64,000 nucleotides of DNA, from contig NZ_VOLO01000008.1 of NCBI RefSeq assembly GCF_007954365.1, forward strand, positions 1 through 64,000, read 5' to 3'. The position numbers and the translations under genes are program-made. Positions 1 to 8,090 of the stretch are shown here, piece by piece (the first letter of the stretch is position 1; the number at the start of each line of letters is the position of its first letter). This stretch comes from Frigoribacterium sp. ACAM 257. Lineage in GTDB: Bacteria > Actinomycetota > Actinomycetes > Actinomycetales > Microbacteriaceae. The notes beneath the pieces are model-generated. The model made no database searches. It was given only the letters and a program-made list of their open reading frames with translations, and was not told the origin of the DNA.

Positions 1-2
1 GC

Positions 3-134
3 TACGAGCAGCTGCTCGCCGACCGCGCCTCGTACGAGGACTACGACGCGGGGCAGCACTTCGGCGGCCACGGGTACGGGTTCGTCCGCCTGCAGCAGCT
101 CGCGCTCGAGCACCTGATGGGCGCAAGGAACTAG
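3..134 (+). CDS. 3' end of an unrecognised protein (partial)
   Basis: Only the last 43 codons are in the window, in frame 3, ending at TAG (132-134). The tail reads as a soluble, Tyr/His/Gly-rich C-terminus and contains FGGHGYGFVRLQQLALEHL. Codon use is strongly GC-biased, like the conserved chromosome at the right of the window and unlike the genes that follow, so this is probably the last native gene before the accessory island. A hairpin sits directly downstream. I do not recognise the family from this fragment. Confidence 0.6.
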   Translation, partial: YEQLLADRASYEDYDAGQHFGGHGYGFVRLQQLALEHLMGARN

Positions 135-150
135 CGCGCAGCCGACGACA

Positions 151-186
151 CTCAACCCCGGTCACACCTTCAGGGCCGGGGTTGAG
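151..186 (+). terminator. Terminator-like hairpin after the first gene
   Basis: CTCAACCCCGG (151-161) pairs perfectly with CCGGGGTTGAG (176-186) around a 14-nt loop, 16 nt after the stop codon at 134. No clear U-tract follows, which is common for GC-rich actinobacterial terminators. Confidence 0.6.
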
Positions 187-188
187 CT

Positions 189-200
189 GTCGACAGAAGC
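189..200 (+). repeat. 12-bp direct repeat, left copy, flanking the island
   Basis: GTCGACAGAAGC occurs here and again at 27348-27359, immediately before the surviving part of thyX. The two copies bracket the whole low-GC-bias region. This may be an attachment or recombination scar. No integrase or transposase was found, so the role is inference. Confidence 0.4.
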
Positions 201-302
201 AAACGTCAAGCTCAAAGATCAGGACATGATCGAGCCCCAGACAACTGACCACATGGGCCGTGGAAGCGACTTGCGGCATCTGCTCAGTGCCAGCACGAAA
301 GC

Positions 303-866
303 GTGGTCTACTGCGGTATGCCGAGGTGGAAGATCAGATCCAACGACGAGCTACTCGACGCCATAGATGATGCCCTGGCTCAGCGACTGGACGGGACACC
401 ATGGGCCCTGCACGACGTGTCGCCTGCAGCCGGCATGAGTCCTGGAGGTCTGATCAAGAGATTCGGCTCGAAAGAAGAGTTGGCGTTGGCCTTGACGCAG
501 CGGTGGGTGGCACGTATTCCCGAAGCGCCGCTAGACCCCGGGGCAGGGATGACCGAGTTGCGTCACTACCTTGAGACCCACTTCTCCGTTTCGTCGTCCA
601 TTAACGCCCTATCAGGGCTTCGTACGTTGGTGCAGGGCTTGGGGTCCGCCGCTGTTGCGGCGTCGGTGCGTGTGGGTTGGGACAGGCAGAGGTCATACAT
701 AGCTCAATGCCTAAGAAGCCTCCCGCTTCGAGACGGTGTCGACGCTGAGATCGCGGCGCTGACCCTGCTCGATGGGCTCCACGGGCATCTGTTCCGGCAA
801 GCCGTTGACTTGCATCCGAACACGCCCACACGCATTTTGGACGACTTCGTCAAGTTGTGGCGTTGA
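303..866 (+). CDS. TetR-type transcriptional regulator
   Basis: A protein of up to 187 residues with a TetR-like layout. The N-terminal region (about residues 12-60) has the pattern of a DNA-binding helix-turn-helix (DVSPAAGMSPGGLIKRFGSKEEL), followed by an all-helical C-terminal ligand domain. The GTG at 303 gives the longest form. An ATG at 318 starts at MPRWKIRSNDELL, which is a more usual TetR beginning, and neither start has a convincing ribosome site. It is the first gene inside the island, stands alone on the + strand and faces an AraC-type regulator. The ligand and target genes are not evident. Confidence 0.7.
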   Translation: MVYCGMPRWKIRSNDELLDAIDDALAQRLDGTPWALHDVSPAAGMSPGGLIKRFGSKEELALALTQRWVARIPEAPLDPGAGMTELRHYLETHFSVSSSINALSGLRTLVQGLGSAAVAASVRVGWDRQRSYIAQCLRSLPLRDGVDAEIAALTLLDGLHGHLFRQAVDLHPNTPTRILDDFVKLWR

Positions 867-911
867 GTCGCGCTGGCAACGAGGAGATCGCGGCTCAGCT
901 TGAGTGAGCTA

Positions 912-1994
912 TTAGCGCTCGCCCCGCGTTGAAAACGCTCGCGTGCCTACAGCCGGATGACATGTTGCGGGGCGTTCGAGGGTCTCGCGGGGGTACTCAG
1001 CGAATCTTTCGTTGTAGACCGCAGAAAAACGCCCAAGGTTATTGAACCCCCAGCGTGTAGCCACGTCGGACACCAAAGTGCCGGGCACGCATTTAACAGC
1101 AAGCTCGTTCCGAACCCTGTCGAGGCGAACATTGCGCAGAAATTTCGTCGGAGTCAGCCCAAGATGATCTCGCATCTGCTTCTGAAGGGTCCGTGGGTGC
1201 AATCCAGCCGCTACCGCGATTTCAGCTGGACTAACAGGCAGATGGGCGGTTGCGTGGACGTATTCGACGGCGAGCCGAAGTCGACGGGTGCGCTCGGTTC
1301 GCAACTCCGTCGGAACGTCGACCGCTTGCCACTGGAAGAGATCGAGAAGAGCGTGGGCCACTGAGCGTTGCGCGTGCAAGCGGTCTAATCGGCTGAAATG
1401 GGGGCTCACGATACTCGGGAGCGCTTCACCAAGCACGCGCCGCCAAGCAGTGACAGAGTTAGCAGTGGGGATAGCGGCGCGATCAAAGACGAGACGTTGC
1501 GAAGGGCCGCCGTGTCGTTCCGCAGCGATGTTCTCAAGAAAAGCCGACTCAAGCTTGACGATGTTGTGGCGGTGCGGGGTGACGGCGAAAGAGTAGGACG
1601 CCTCCGCAGGCGCCAAGAATGGAACTGCGTCAGTGCTCGTGAAGGCGCCCTCCGGGTGGCGAATCGTCACCGACCCCGAAGAAAGCCAAGTAACCACGTA
1701 GTTACGCGACCAAGGAACGACTCCTCGCAAGTGACCAGTGAAAGTGCCAGCTTGAAGGCTTAGAGATTGATCACCAGCCCTGACGTACCGACCTGAGAAT
1801 GTTCCCGCGTCCGCGTGAGCCTGGAACCGGCAGCCACCGAACTCCAACTCGAGCTGTGCTCGGGCCTCACCTACGTCCCTCCCCGACCATGCGTGTCGGA
1901 AGAATGGTTGGGTTGTAGTCAGGTCATGGCTTGACTCGCCGGGCGCTAGGCGGCCGTATGTGCTGGTCAAGGTCGTTCCTCCAGCCAAGTTCAA
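912..1994 (-). CDS. AraC family transcriptional regulator
   Basis: About 360 residues. The C-terminal 100 residues form an AraC-type double helix-turn-helix: RLRLAVEYVHATAHLPVSPAEIA, then GLHPRTLQKQMRDHLGLTPTKFLRNVRLDRVR and the second helix pair DVATRWGFNNLGRFSAVYNERF. The N-terminal 200 residues look like a cupin-like sensor domain of the AraC_binding_2 kind. The TTG at 1994 is the longest start; the true one may be further in. It is convergent with the TetR-like gene to its left. No inducer can be assigned. Confidence 0.8.
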   Translation of the reverse strand: MNLAGGTTLTSTYGRLAPGESSHDLTTTQPFFRHAWSGRDVGEARAQLELEFGGCRFQAHADAGTFSGRYVRAGDQSLSLQAGTFTGHLRGVVPWSRNYVVTWLSSGSVTIRHPEGAFTSTDAVPFLAPAEASYSFAVTPHRHNIVKLESAFLENIAAERHGGPSQRLVFDRAAIPTANSVTAWRRVLGEALPSIVSPHFSRLDRLHAQRSVAHALLDLFQWQAVDVPTELRTERTRRLRLAVEYVHATAHLPVSPAEIAVAAGLHPRTLQKQMRDHLGLTPTKFLRNVRLDRVRNELAVKCVPGTLVSDVATRWGFNNLGRFSAVYNERFAEYPRETLERPATCHPAVGTRAFSTRGER

Positions 1995-2099
1995 TCGGGG
2001 TCCAGTGGCGTTGTGGCAGAAGCGAAGGGGCTCGAATGTTGCCGACTGGCTCGCTTGGTTCGATCGACCGGTCCCGAGGTTGATCCACGCGGAAAAGAA

Positions 2100-2140
2100 A
2101 AGCAGGCGACGCGCCTCCGAGGGAGACGGGTCGCCTGCTT
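2100..2140 (-). terminator. Terminator of the GlsB operon
   Basis: An 11-bp perfect stem pairs 2100-2110 with 2130-2140 (AAGCAGGCGAC arm on the minus strand). On the minus strand it is followed by a U-rich run (TTTTCTTTTCC), giving a classic intrinsic terminator 13 nt after the stop of the gene at 2153-2416. Confidence 0.75.
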
Positions 2141-2152
2141 GGTCTGTTCTTC

Positions 2153-2416
2153 CTACGCGCGACGGCGCCCAAAAATGAGGCCGTAAATGAGAAGCACAAC
2201 AATCGAGCCGGCGATGGCGATCAGCCAGGTCTGAAGATCGAAGAACCCTTCAAGATTGATGTCGAAGATGATGCCCCCAAGCCAACCACCGAGGAGGGCG
2301 CCGACGACACCCAGAATCAGGGTCACGAACCATCCGCCACCCTGCTTTCCCGGCAAGATCAACTTCGCGATGGCTCCCGCGATCAGTCCCAGAAGAAGAA
2401 ATGCTACCCAGCTCAT
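2153..2416 (-). CDS. GlsB/YeaQ/YmgE family stress-response membrane protein
   Basis: An 87-residue protein of the transglycosylase-associated (YeaQ/YmgE) family, with three hydrophobic glycine-rich membrane segments: residues about 4-20, 29-48 with the conserved GGWxVTLILGVVGALLGGWLGG pattern, and 62-82. It ends in a basic FGRRRA tail. Length matches the family. An AAAGG ribosome site lies 7 nt before the ATG. These small inner-membrane proteins are associated with stress; no biochemical activity is established. It is probably co-transcribed with the small membrane protein upstream (2475-2624) and ends at a U-tailed terminator. Confidence 0.92.
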   Translation of the reverse strand: MSWVAFLLLGLIAGAIAKLILPGKQGGGWFVTLILGVVGALLGGWLGGIIFDINLEGFFDLQTWLIAIAGSIVVLLIYGLIFGRRRA

Positions 2417-2474
2417 TACTTACCTTTCCATGTTGTGTGCGGTCAGGTCCCGCGCCATAACGGCACGAGACCGG

Positions 2475-2624
2475 TCAGGAAAACTCTCCCAATTGCATCA
2501 GCGTTGCGGCCCAGAGGGCTGCAACGCCTGTTACTGCCATCACGCCCGCCAACACGAGACTTACTAGAAGGCCCAAAAAAATACTTTTGTTCCGGCTCAA
2601 TCGGTCTATCAAGTCTTTCGCCAT
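2475..2624 (-). CDS. Small single-span membrane protein (49 aa)
   Basis: The 49-residue frame starts with MAKDLIDRLSRNKSIFLG and contains one hydrophobic segment (about residues 16-43), giving a membrane protein with a short basic N-terminus. I chose this ATG because AAGGA lies 9 nt upstream. The longer in-frame start at 2783 has no such signal and would begin inside a promoter-like element. Only 58 bp separate it from the GlsB-like gene downstream, so the two probably form one transcript. No family recognised. Confidence 0.55.
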   Translation of the reverse strand: MAKDLIDRLSRNKSIFLGLLVSLVLAGVMAVTGVAALWAATLMQLGEFS

Positions 2625-3099
2625 CTCCAACGGTCCTTGTGATCGGTCTCTAGAGCCTCGTGGTGGAGGCGCGCTCGGCGCCGTCGAGTGGCGCCGCAGT
2701 TGGGCCACTGGAAGGACAAGTAAAGAATTACGGTGCCGGCTGAAGCTCCAGTGGGGCGCCCAACAAGTGTCGTTCTCGAGCATAATTCCCCGGCCGGGGA
2801 AAAAGCAAGTTGTCTCTCCTGGGCGCTTACCGCGGACCCAGCTTTCGCGGCGATTGATCTTCTACAAGCACCTCGAGTCGCACGCGAGAAGGCGCAATTG
2901 ATGTCGACGCGAATTGGCGAACCGATTGCTGAAAGCATCCGTATGCACTGGGGTTCCTGAGCCCCTCGAGCCGCGGGCGCGGGCAATTTCATCCTGGTGG
3001 CGTCATGAAAACGGGGTCCATGCGCCCTCTGGTGGCGACGGATTCAGATGCCGGCCCATCTGCCCCCTTCTGGCCGAAAGGCATTCGCTTCCTTTCGGC
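2625..3099. other. Long intergenic region between divergent units
   Basis: About 630 bp separate the minus-strand membrane-protein pair (start 2624) from the GH2 gene (start 3254). I see no convincing gene here. It holds palindrome site A (2786-2801) and, towards its right end, the GH2 promoter with site B. Confidence 0.6.
2779..2808. promoter_or_regulatory. Operator site A (TTCCC-N6-GGGAA) with promoter-like hexamers
   Basis: The 16-bp perfect palindrome TTCCCCGGCCGGGGAA lies at 2786-2801. On the minus strand it sits between TTGCTT (2808-2803) and TATGCT (2784-2779) with an 18-bp spacer, which would drive the small membrane protein and GlsB. On the plus strand CATAAT (2781-2786) overlaps its left edge, as the -10 elements do at sites B-E, but no -35 is visible. 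The direction is therefore uncertain. Confidence 0.65.
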
Positions 3100-3152
3100 T
3101 TGACCCGCAATCCTCCGACTTGTACGCTTTTTCCCGGACCGGGAAAAAGCGT
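3100..3152 (+). promoter_or_regulatory. Promoter and operator site B for the GH2-GH3-SDR operon
   Basis: TTGACC (3100-3105), a 17-bp spacer and TACGCT (3123-3128) form a sigma-70-type promoter. A perfect 29-bp inverted repeat, centred on A3138, spans 3124-3152 and overlaps the -10 box and start point. Its core is TTTTTCCCGG-A-CCGGGAAAAA. The same outer half-sites occur at 2786, 10702, 10848 and 24942. The position implies repression. The start codon is 102 bp downstream. Confidence 0.8.
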
Positions 3153-3253
3153 GGAGCGAGCCATCGGGCCGGTTGCGGCAGGTTCGCTCGTTCCGCCCTG
3201 GTCAGCACGTGGGCCATGTGCCGTCGAGTTTTACCAACGAGTAAGGAAGCTCA

Positions 3254-5653
3254 GTGGAACGCACATCATTTAACGACGGATGGGCGATCCGCCCTTCGAC
3301 CAGTCCCTTTCTCGAAATTCTTGGGCAGGCCGAGACGCCGAAACCCGTGACACTTCCACACGACGCTCTCCTCGGGCGTCCGCGTTCTGCTGAAAACCAG
3401 CCTGGCGCTCTGACGGGTTATTACGGCGACGGTGTTGTCGAGTACGTCAAGACGATCACAGTCCCTCATCAGTGGCAGAACCGCCGAGTCGAGCTACAGT
3501 TCGACGGTGTTTACCGCGGCGCGATGGTGTTCGTCAATGACGCCCTTGTCGGTCAACGACCGTACGGTTACATCCCTTTCTCGGTTCGCATTGACGACCA
3601 CCTTGTGGAGGGTGCGAACGAAATTCGTGTCGAATGCCGGAGCCATTCAGACGCTCGTTGGTACACGGGACTCGGGATCTACCGTGACGTATGGATGCTG
3701 CTTGGCGAACAGGTGCACATTGCCCGCAACGGGGTGCGCACGCGCACCCTCAGTGCCGACAGCGAAGTCGCCGTCGTTGCCATCGACACCACTCTCGAGA
3801 GTGACGACCGAGTACTTCGCACCGCGCTCGTGACCACGGAGATTGTCGATGCTTCAGGCCAAGTAGTGGCCGTCGATACCGCCACTTTCGCAGTGCGTCC
3901 TCGCGACACCTCGACGCTACGACAGCGCTTCACGATCGCCAGTCCGCAGCTGTGGAGTGCCGAGACGCCTCATCTGCACACGTGCCGCACAACCGTGAAA
4001 ATTGGAGAAGAGGTCGTCGAGGTGCACGAGGAACGCTTGGGCATCCGGGCGCTCGAGTGGGACGCGCGACGAGGGCTGCGTATCAACGGCAGCCCAGTCA
4101 AGCTTCGAGGTGGATGCGTGCACCACGACAATGGCGTCATCGGTGCAGCCACAATTGCGCGGGCCGAAGAACGTCGGGTCGAGTTGCTCAAGGCAGCCGG
4201 GTACAACGCCATCCGCTCTGCGCACAACCCGATCAGCGAGGCACTCCTCGACGCTTGCGACCGACTCGGTCTCATGGTCATGGACGAATTCACCGACGGC
4301 TGGACATCTACGACCGCCGGCTTTGGTTATGGTCACGATCTCGCCGATTGGTGGCGACGTGACCTTCCAGAGATGTTGGCCCGCGACTACAACCACCCCA
4401 GCGTGATCATGTACTCCATCGGCAACGAGGTTGCAGACACAGGAAACGACTGGGGAGCGACTCTCGGTCGCGACATGGTCGACCTCGTTAAGTCTATTGA
4501 CGACTCGCGCCCCATCACTAACGGTGTGAACCCGATGATGACGTCCCTTCATGATCTGAAAGCCGAGATGGGCCGCGAGGGAGGCGTGAACTCGCTCATG
4601 CGTGACCTCGGCGATCTCCTTGGGAATGTAGTGACCTCCGACATGGCGACGGACCGCCTCGAAGACGCTATGTCGCAACTCGACATCGCTGGTTACAACT
4701 ACGCCTCAGCCCGGTATGAACTTGACATCAAGCGACACTCTCAGCGCCTTCTTCTCGGAACCGAGGGGACGCCGAACAAGCTGCACGAGATCTGGCCCCT
4801 CGTCGAGCAATTCCCACAGATCATCGGCGACTTCGCTTGGACGGCGTGGGAGTACATCGGGGAGGCCGGTCTCGGCGCTGACAAGCCCGCAAGTGAGCCG
4901 TTCTTCGGGAACTACCCATGGCGCTTGTCCATGACCGGAGACATCGGCATCACCGGTCAACGGCGCACCATCTCGTACTGGCGCGAAATCGTTTGGGGCC
5001 TGCGCACAACCCCCCATCTGGCAGTGCACCGTCCGGAGGTATCGCGGGCCGATCTGCAGCCCTCGCTCTACACCTGGAGCGACAGCACGGAAAGCTGGAC
5101 GTGGCCCGGCTTCGAAAATCAGGTGATGACGGTAGAGGTCTACTCGGACGCACTCGAAGTCGAATTGCTCCTCAACGGACAGACTGTGGGGCGTGCCCCG
5201 GCTGGTCGAGACAACCGTTGGATGGCTACTTTCGAGGTCCCATATGAGCGGGGCGAGCTGACAGCTGTAGCCATCCGCGGCGGGGCACGCGCGGAGACTG
5301 ACTCGCTCCGCACTGCGCAACCGGACAGTGGACTCAGCCTGGTTACAGACCGCGACGTCATTCGGGCTGACGACACCGACCTTGCGTACGTGGACATCAC
5401 CATTGCCGACAGCGACAACATCGTGCATGTCCTGAGAGACGACGTGGTGACCGTCCGTGTAGAGGGAAGCGGAACCCTGCAGGGGCTGGGTAGCGCTGCG
5501 CCGGCGTCTGAGGACGACTACACCTCGGCCACCACGCGCCTCTACCTCGGTCGTGCGCTAGCCGTCGTTCGCCCGACGGGACCTGGTCAGATCCGAGTGA
5601 TCGCCGAGTCCTCTTCCGGCCTCAGGGCGGAAACCGCACTTCGCGCTGAGTAA
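3254..5653 (+). CDS. Glycoside hydrolase family 2 (beta-galactosidase/glucuronidase type), paralogue 1
   Basis: A 799-residue protein with the GH2 domain order: N-terminal sugar-binding jelly roll (about 1-165), immunoglobulin-like domain (about 170-270), TIM barrel (about 275-570) and C-terminal beta domains. The acid/base is Glu392 in SIGNEV and the nucleophile Glu504 in GTEGTPN; NHPSV precedes the acid/base. There is no signal peptide, so it acts on imported glycosides in the cytoplasm. The GTG start has AAGGAAG 4-5 nt upstream. It is first of three genes (GH2, GH3, SDR) behind operator B. The sugar released (galactose, glucuronate, arabinose or other) cannot be decided from motifs. A diverged paralogue lies at 13485. 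Confidence 0.92.
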   Translation: MERTSFNDGWAIRPSTSPFLEILGQAETPKPVTLPHDALLGRPRSAENQPGALTGYYGDGVVEYVKTITVPHQWQNRRVELQFDGVYRGAMVFVNDALVGQRPYGYIPFSVRIDDHLVEGANEIRVECRSHSDARWYTGLGIYRDVWMLLGEQVHIARNGVRTRTLSADSEVAVVAIDTTLESDDRVLRTALVTTEIVDASGQVVAVDTATFAVRPRDTSTLRQRFTIASPQLWSAETPHLHTCRTTVKIGEEVVEVHEERLGIRALEWDARRGLRINGSPVKLRGGCVHHDNGVIGAATIARAEERRVELLKAAGYNAIRSAHNPISEALLDACDRLGLMVMDEFTDGWTSTTAGFGYGHDLADWWRRDLPEMLARDYNHPSVIMYSIGNEVADTGNDWGATLGRDMVDLVKSIDDSRPITNGVNPMMTSLHDLKAEMGREGGVNSLMRDLGDLLGNVVTSDMATDRLEDAMSQLDIAGYNYASARYELDIKRHSQRLLLGTEGTPNKLHEIWPLVEQFPQIIGDFAWTAWEYIGEAGLGADKPASEPFFGNYPWRLSMTGDIGITGQRRTISYWREIVWGLRTTPHLAVHRPEVSRADLQPSLYTWSDSTESWTWPGFENQVMTVEVYSDALEVELLLNGQTVGRAPAGRDNRWMATFEVPYERGELTAVAIRGGARAETDSLRTAQPDSGLSLVTDRDVIRADDTDLAYVDITIADSDNIVHVLRDDVVTVRVEGSGTLQGLGSAAPASEDDYTSATTRLYLGRALAVVRPTGPGQIRVIAESSSGLRAETALRAE

Positions 5654-5706
5654 TCCACTTCCCTGCCCGAACCCCCGGGTGCCCACCAGCTACTAAGGAG
5701 TTCTCC

Positions 5707-7953
5707 TTGACTACATCCACTGAACAAACCGCCTTCGAGACCGCGGCCGCTCGCGTGCGCGAGGGCAACGACCTGGCCGTCGAGACCGACGGCCTTCTGG
5801 CGCAACTTACCGACGACGAGAAGCTCTGGCTGTTAGACGGCGACGCCGACTTCTGGGTGGGAATCGCCGAGATGAGCATCGGCTACAACTTGCACCCCAT
5901 CGTCATGGGAGAGATCAAGCGTCTCGGCATTCCTGGTCTCCGCTTCAGTGACGGCCCGCGCGGCGTCGTCATGGGCGCTTCCACGGCGTTCCCGGTGTCC
6001 ATGGCCCGGGGAGCCACGTGGGACCCAGACCTGGAAGAACAAGTCGGCCTCGCCATAGGCCGTGAGATGCGGGCACAAGACGCGAACTTCTTCGGGGGGG
6101 TGTGCATCAATCTGCCTCGCCACCCGGCATGGGGACGAGCGCAGGAGACCTACAGCGAGGACCCCTATCTGCTGGGTGAATTTGGAGCAGCACTTGTGCG
6201 GGGCGTCCGGCGCAACGCAATGGCGGTAGCCAAGCACTACGCGCTGAACTCGATGGAGAACGCCCGGTTCAAAGTGGACGTACAGGCCGACGACGCGACG
6301 CTTCACGAGGTCTTCCTCCCGCACTTCCGTCGCGTAGTCGAGGAGGGAGTTGACGGCATCATGACGTCTTACAACTCCGTCAACGGTGAATGGGCCGGTC
6401 AGAATGAGGTACTCCTCGAAGGCATCCTTCGAGACCTATGGGGATTCGAAGGCGTCACTGTCTCTGACTTCGTCTCGGGGCTAAGGGATGCTGGAGTGTC
6501 GGTACGCGCCGGACTCGACGTCGAGGCACCAATGCGCCAGCAGCGTGCCGCGCACCTGCCCGGCGATCTCGAGTCGGGCAAGGTTGGTTGGGAGCACATT
6601 GACCGTGCGGCTCGACGCATCCTTCGCACGCAACTAGCGCACTACGCTGCTGACCGGGAAGACAAGCCATCCGGAGACGTCGTGTTCTCAGCAGATCATC
6701 GAGCCCTGGCGCGAACGGTGGCCGCTACGTCCATGGTTCTTGTCAAGAACGACAGGGTCGATGATCGACCCGTCTTGCCGATCTCACCGGCCAACACCGC
6801 CTCCGTCGCTCTCATCGGTCGCCTCGCGGCTCTCCCGAACACGGGCGATCACGGTTCCTCGGCGGTCCGATCGCCCGAGGTCGCAACGGCCCTGGACGGA
6901 ATTCGCGAAGCGTTCCCGAATAGCGCTCTGCGAACCGCGCTTGACGACGACCCAGTAGCCGCTGCCGAGGCCGCGCGGGAAGCCGATGTCGCGGTCGTCG
7001 TCGTCGGCTACACCGCCGACGATGAGGGCGAGTACGTCGGCGGGGACATGATGCTTGATCCCGCTGTTCTCGCATTGTTCCCGCCCCTGCCTGAGGGGGT
7101 CGATCCTTCGTCCATGGGCGGCGACCCGGCTCAGGAGGACACAGACGCGGCTGCTGGTGGCATCGACGCTGACCCTGAGGGCGGTACCGCTTCCCCGATG
7201 ACGGGCGCCGCCGGTGCAATGGGTTCCGTCGTGGGTGGGGACCGTGCGAGCCTCAGGCTGCGTCCCATTGACGTGGACATCATTCGAGCGACGGCAGCTG
7301 CGAACCCCCGCACAGTCGTCGTCATTGTCACAGCTGGCGCCGTCATCACGGAGGAGTGGCGAGACGATGTTCCCGCAGTCCTTATCGGCTGGTACAGCGG
7401 CGTTGAAGGGGGCCACGCACTGACCGACGTTCTCACCGGTCAGGTCGATGCATCTGGACGTCTGCCGTATTCCGTTCCGACGAGCGAGTCTCACTTGCCC
7501 TACTTCGATCGAGACGCGACCAGCATCGTCTACGACCGTTGGTTCGGTCAGCGCCTACTTGACCGCGATGGAGTCGAAGCTGCCTTCCCCCTGGGCTACG
7601 GGCTCTCGTACACGACGTTCATGATCTCCGACCTCGTGATCACCACAGCCGCAGGGGACGCCTTCTCTGCTACGGCCCGCGTGACCAACACCGGGTCCAG
7701 GGCAGGGCGACACGTGGTCCAGCTCTACGGAGTCACACAAGCCGCCGACTTCCCGCAGCGGGTGATCCTCGGCTTTGCGACCGTCCTTCTCGAGCCTGGC
7801 GAGAGCGCGAAGGTCGACGTGGCGGGATCACTTCGACCCCTCCAGCGCTGGACTGACGACGGATTCATCTGGGCCGCACCGACCGCGGTCATCGAAGCGT
7901 CGTCATATTCAGGCGACCCTGACTCCGTTACGGCGTCCCTTCGACTGCCCTAG
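5707..7953 (+). CDS. Glycoside hydrolase family 3 beta-glycosidase, cytoplasmic
   Basis: A 748-residue GH3 enzyme with N-terminal TIM barrel, alpha/beta sandwich and C-terminal fibronectin III-like domain (from about residue 640). The nucleophile is Asp254 in VTVSDF; the upstream AKHYALNSMEN matches the substrate-site KH. The TTG start is supported by AAGGAG 6 nt upstream. There is no secretion signal. An unusual acidic, Gly/Ala/Met-rich stretch at about residues 455-515 sits inside the sandwich domain near the place where GH3 proteins carry variable loops. It follows the GH2 gene by 53 bp, so the two should act on the same imported glycoside. Confidence 0.92.
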   Translation: MTTSTEQTAFETAAARVREGNDLAVETDGLLAQLTDDEKLWLLDGDADFWVGIAEMSIGYNLHPIVMGEIKRLGIPGLRFSDGPRGVVMGASTAFPVSMARGATWDPDLEEQVGLAIGREMRAQDANFFGGVCINLPRHPAWGRAQETYSEDPYLLGEFGAALVRGVRRNAMAVAKHYALNSMENARFKVDVQADDATLHEVFLPHFRRVVEEGVDGIMTSYNSVNGEWAGQNEVLLEGILRDLWGFEGVTVSDFVSGLRDAGVSVRAGLDVEAPMRQQRAAHLPGDLESGKVGWEHIDRAARRILRTQLAHYAADREDKPSGDVVFSADHRALARTVAATSMVLVKNDRVDDRPVLPISPANTASVALIGRLAALPNTGDHGSSAVRSPEVATALDGIREAFPNSALRTALDDDPVAAAEAAREADVAVVVVGYTADDEGEYVGGDMMLDPAVLALFPPLPEGVDPSSMGGDPAQEDTDAAAGGIDADPEGGTASPMTGAAGAMGSVVGGDRASLRLRPIDVDIIRATAAANPRTVVVIVTAGAVITEEWRDDVPAVLIGWYSGVEGGHALTDVLTGQVDASGRLPYSVPTSESHLPYFDRDATSIVYDRWFGQRLLDRDGVEAAFPLGYGLSYTTFMISDLVITTAAGDAFSATARVTNTGSRAGRHVVQLYGVTQAADFPQRVILGFATVLLEPGESAKVDVAGSLRPLQRWTDDGFIWAAPTAVIEASSYSGDPDSVTASLRLP

Positions 7954-7970
7954 TTCTCACCGTGCCCGTC

Positions 7971-8007
7971 AGGCGACGTGTCTTGATCTCCTCGAGGCAC
8001 GTCGCCT
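7971..8007 (+). terminator. Intercistronic hairpin between GH3 and SDR
   Basis: AGGCGACGTG (7971-7980) pairs perfectly with CACGTCGCCT (7998-8007), loop 17 nt, followed by TT. It may end part of the transcription before the SDR gene, or stabilise the upstream mRNA. Confidence 0.5.
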
Positions 8008-8090
8008 TTCGAGGTTCACCCTCAAGTCCCCCTCTGGTCGTGGTCCCGTCCGCGGCCAGGCGAACATCACCTCCTAACGAAAGAGCGACT

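Noticed and set aside
182-215. Inverted repeat TTGAGCT...AGCTCAA as a TetR operator
   Set aside because: The arms are only 7 bp with a 20-bp spacer, and the left arm is already part of the terminator hairpin at 151-186.
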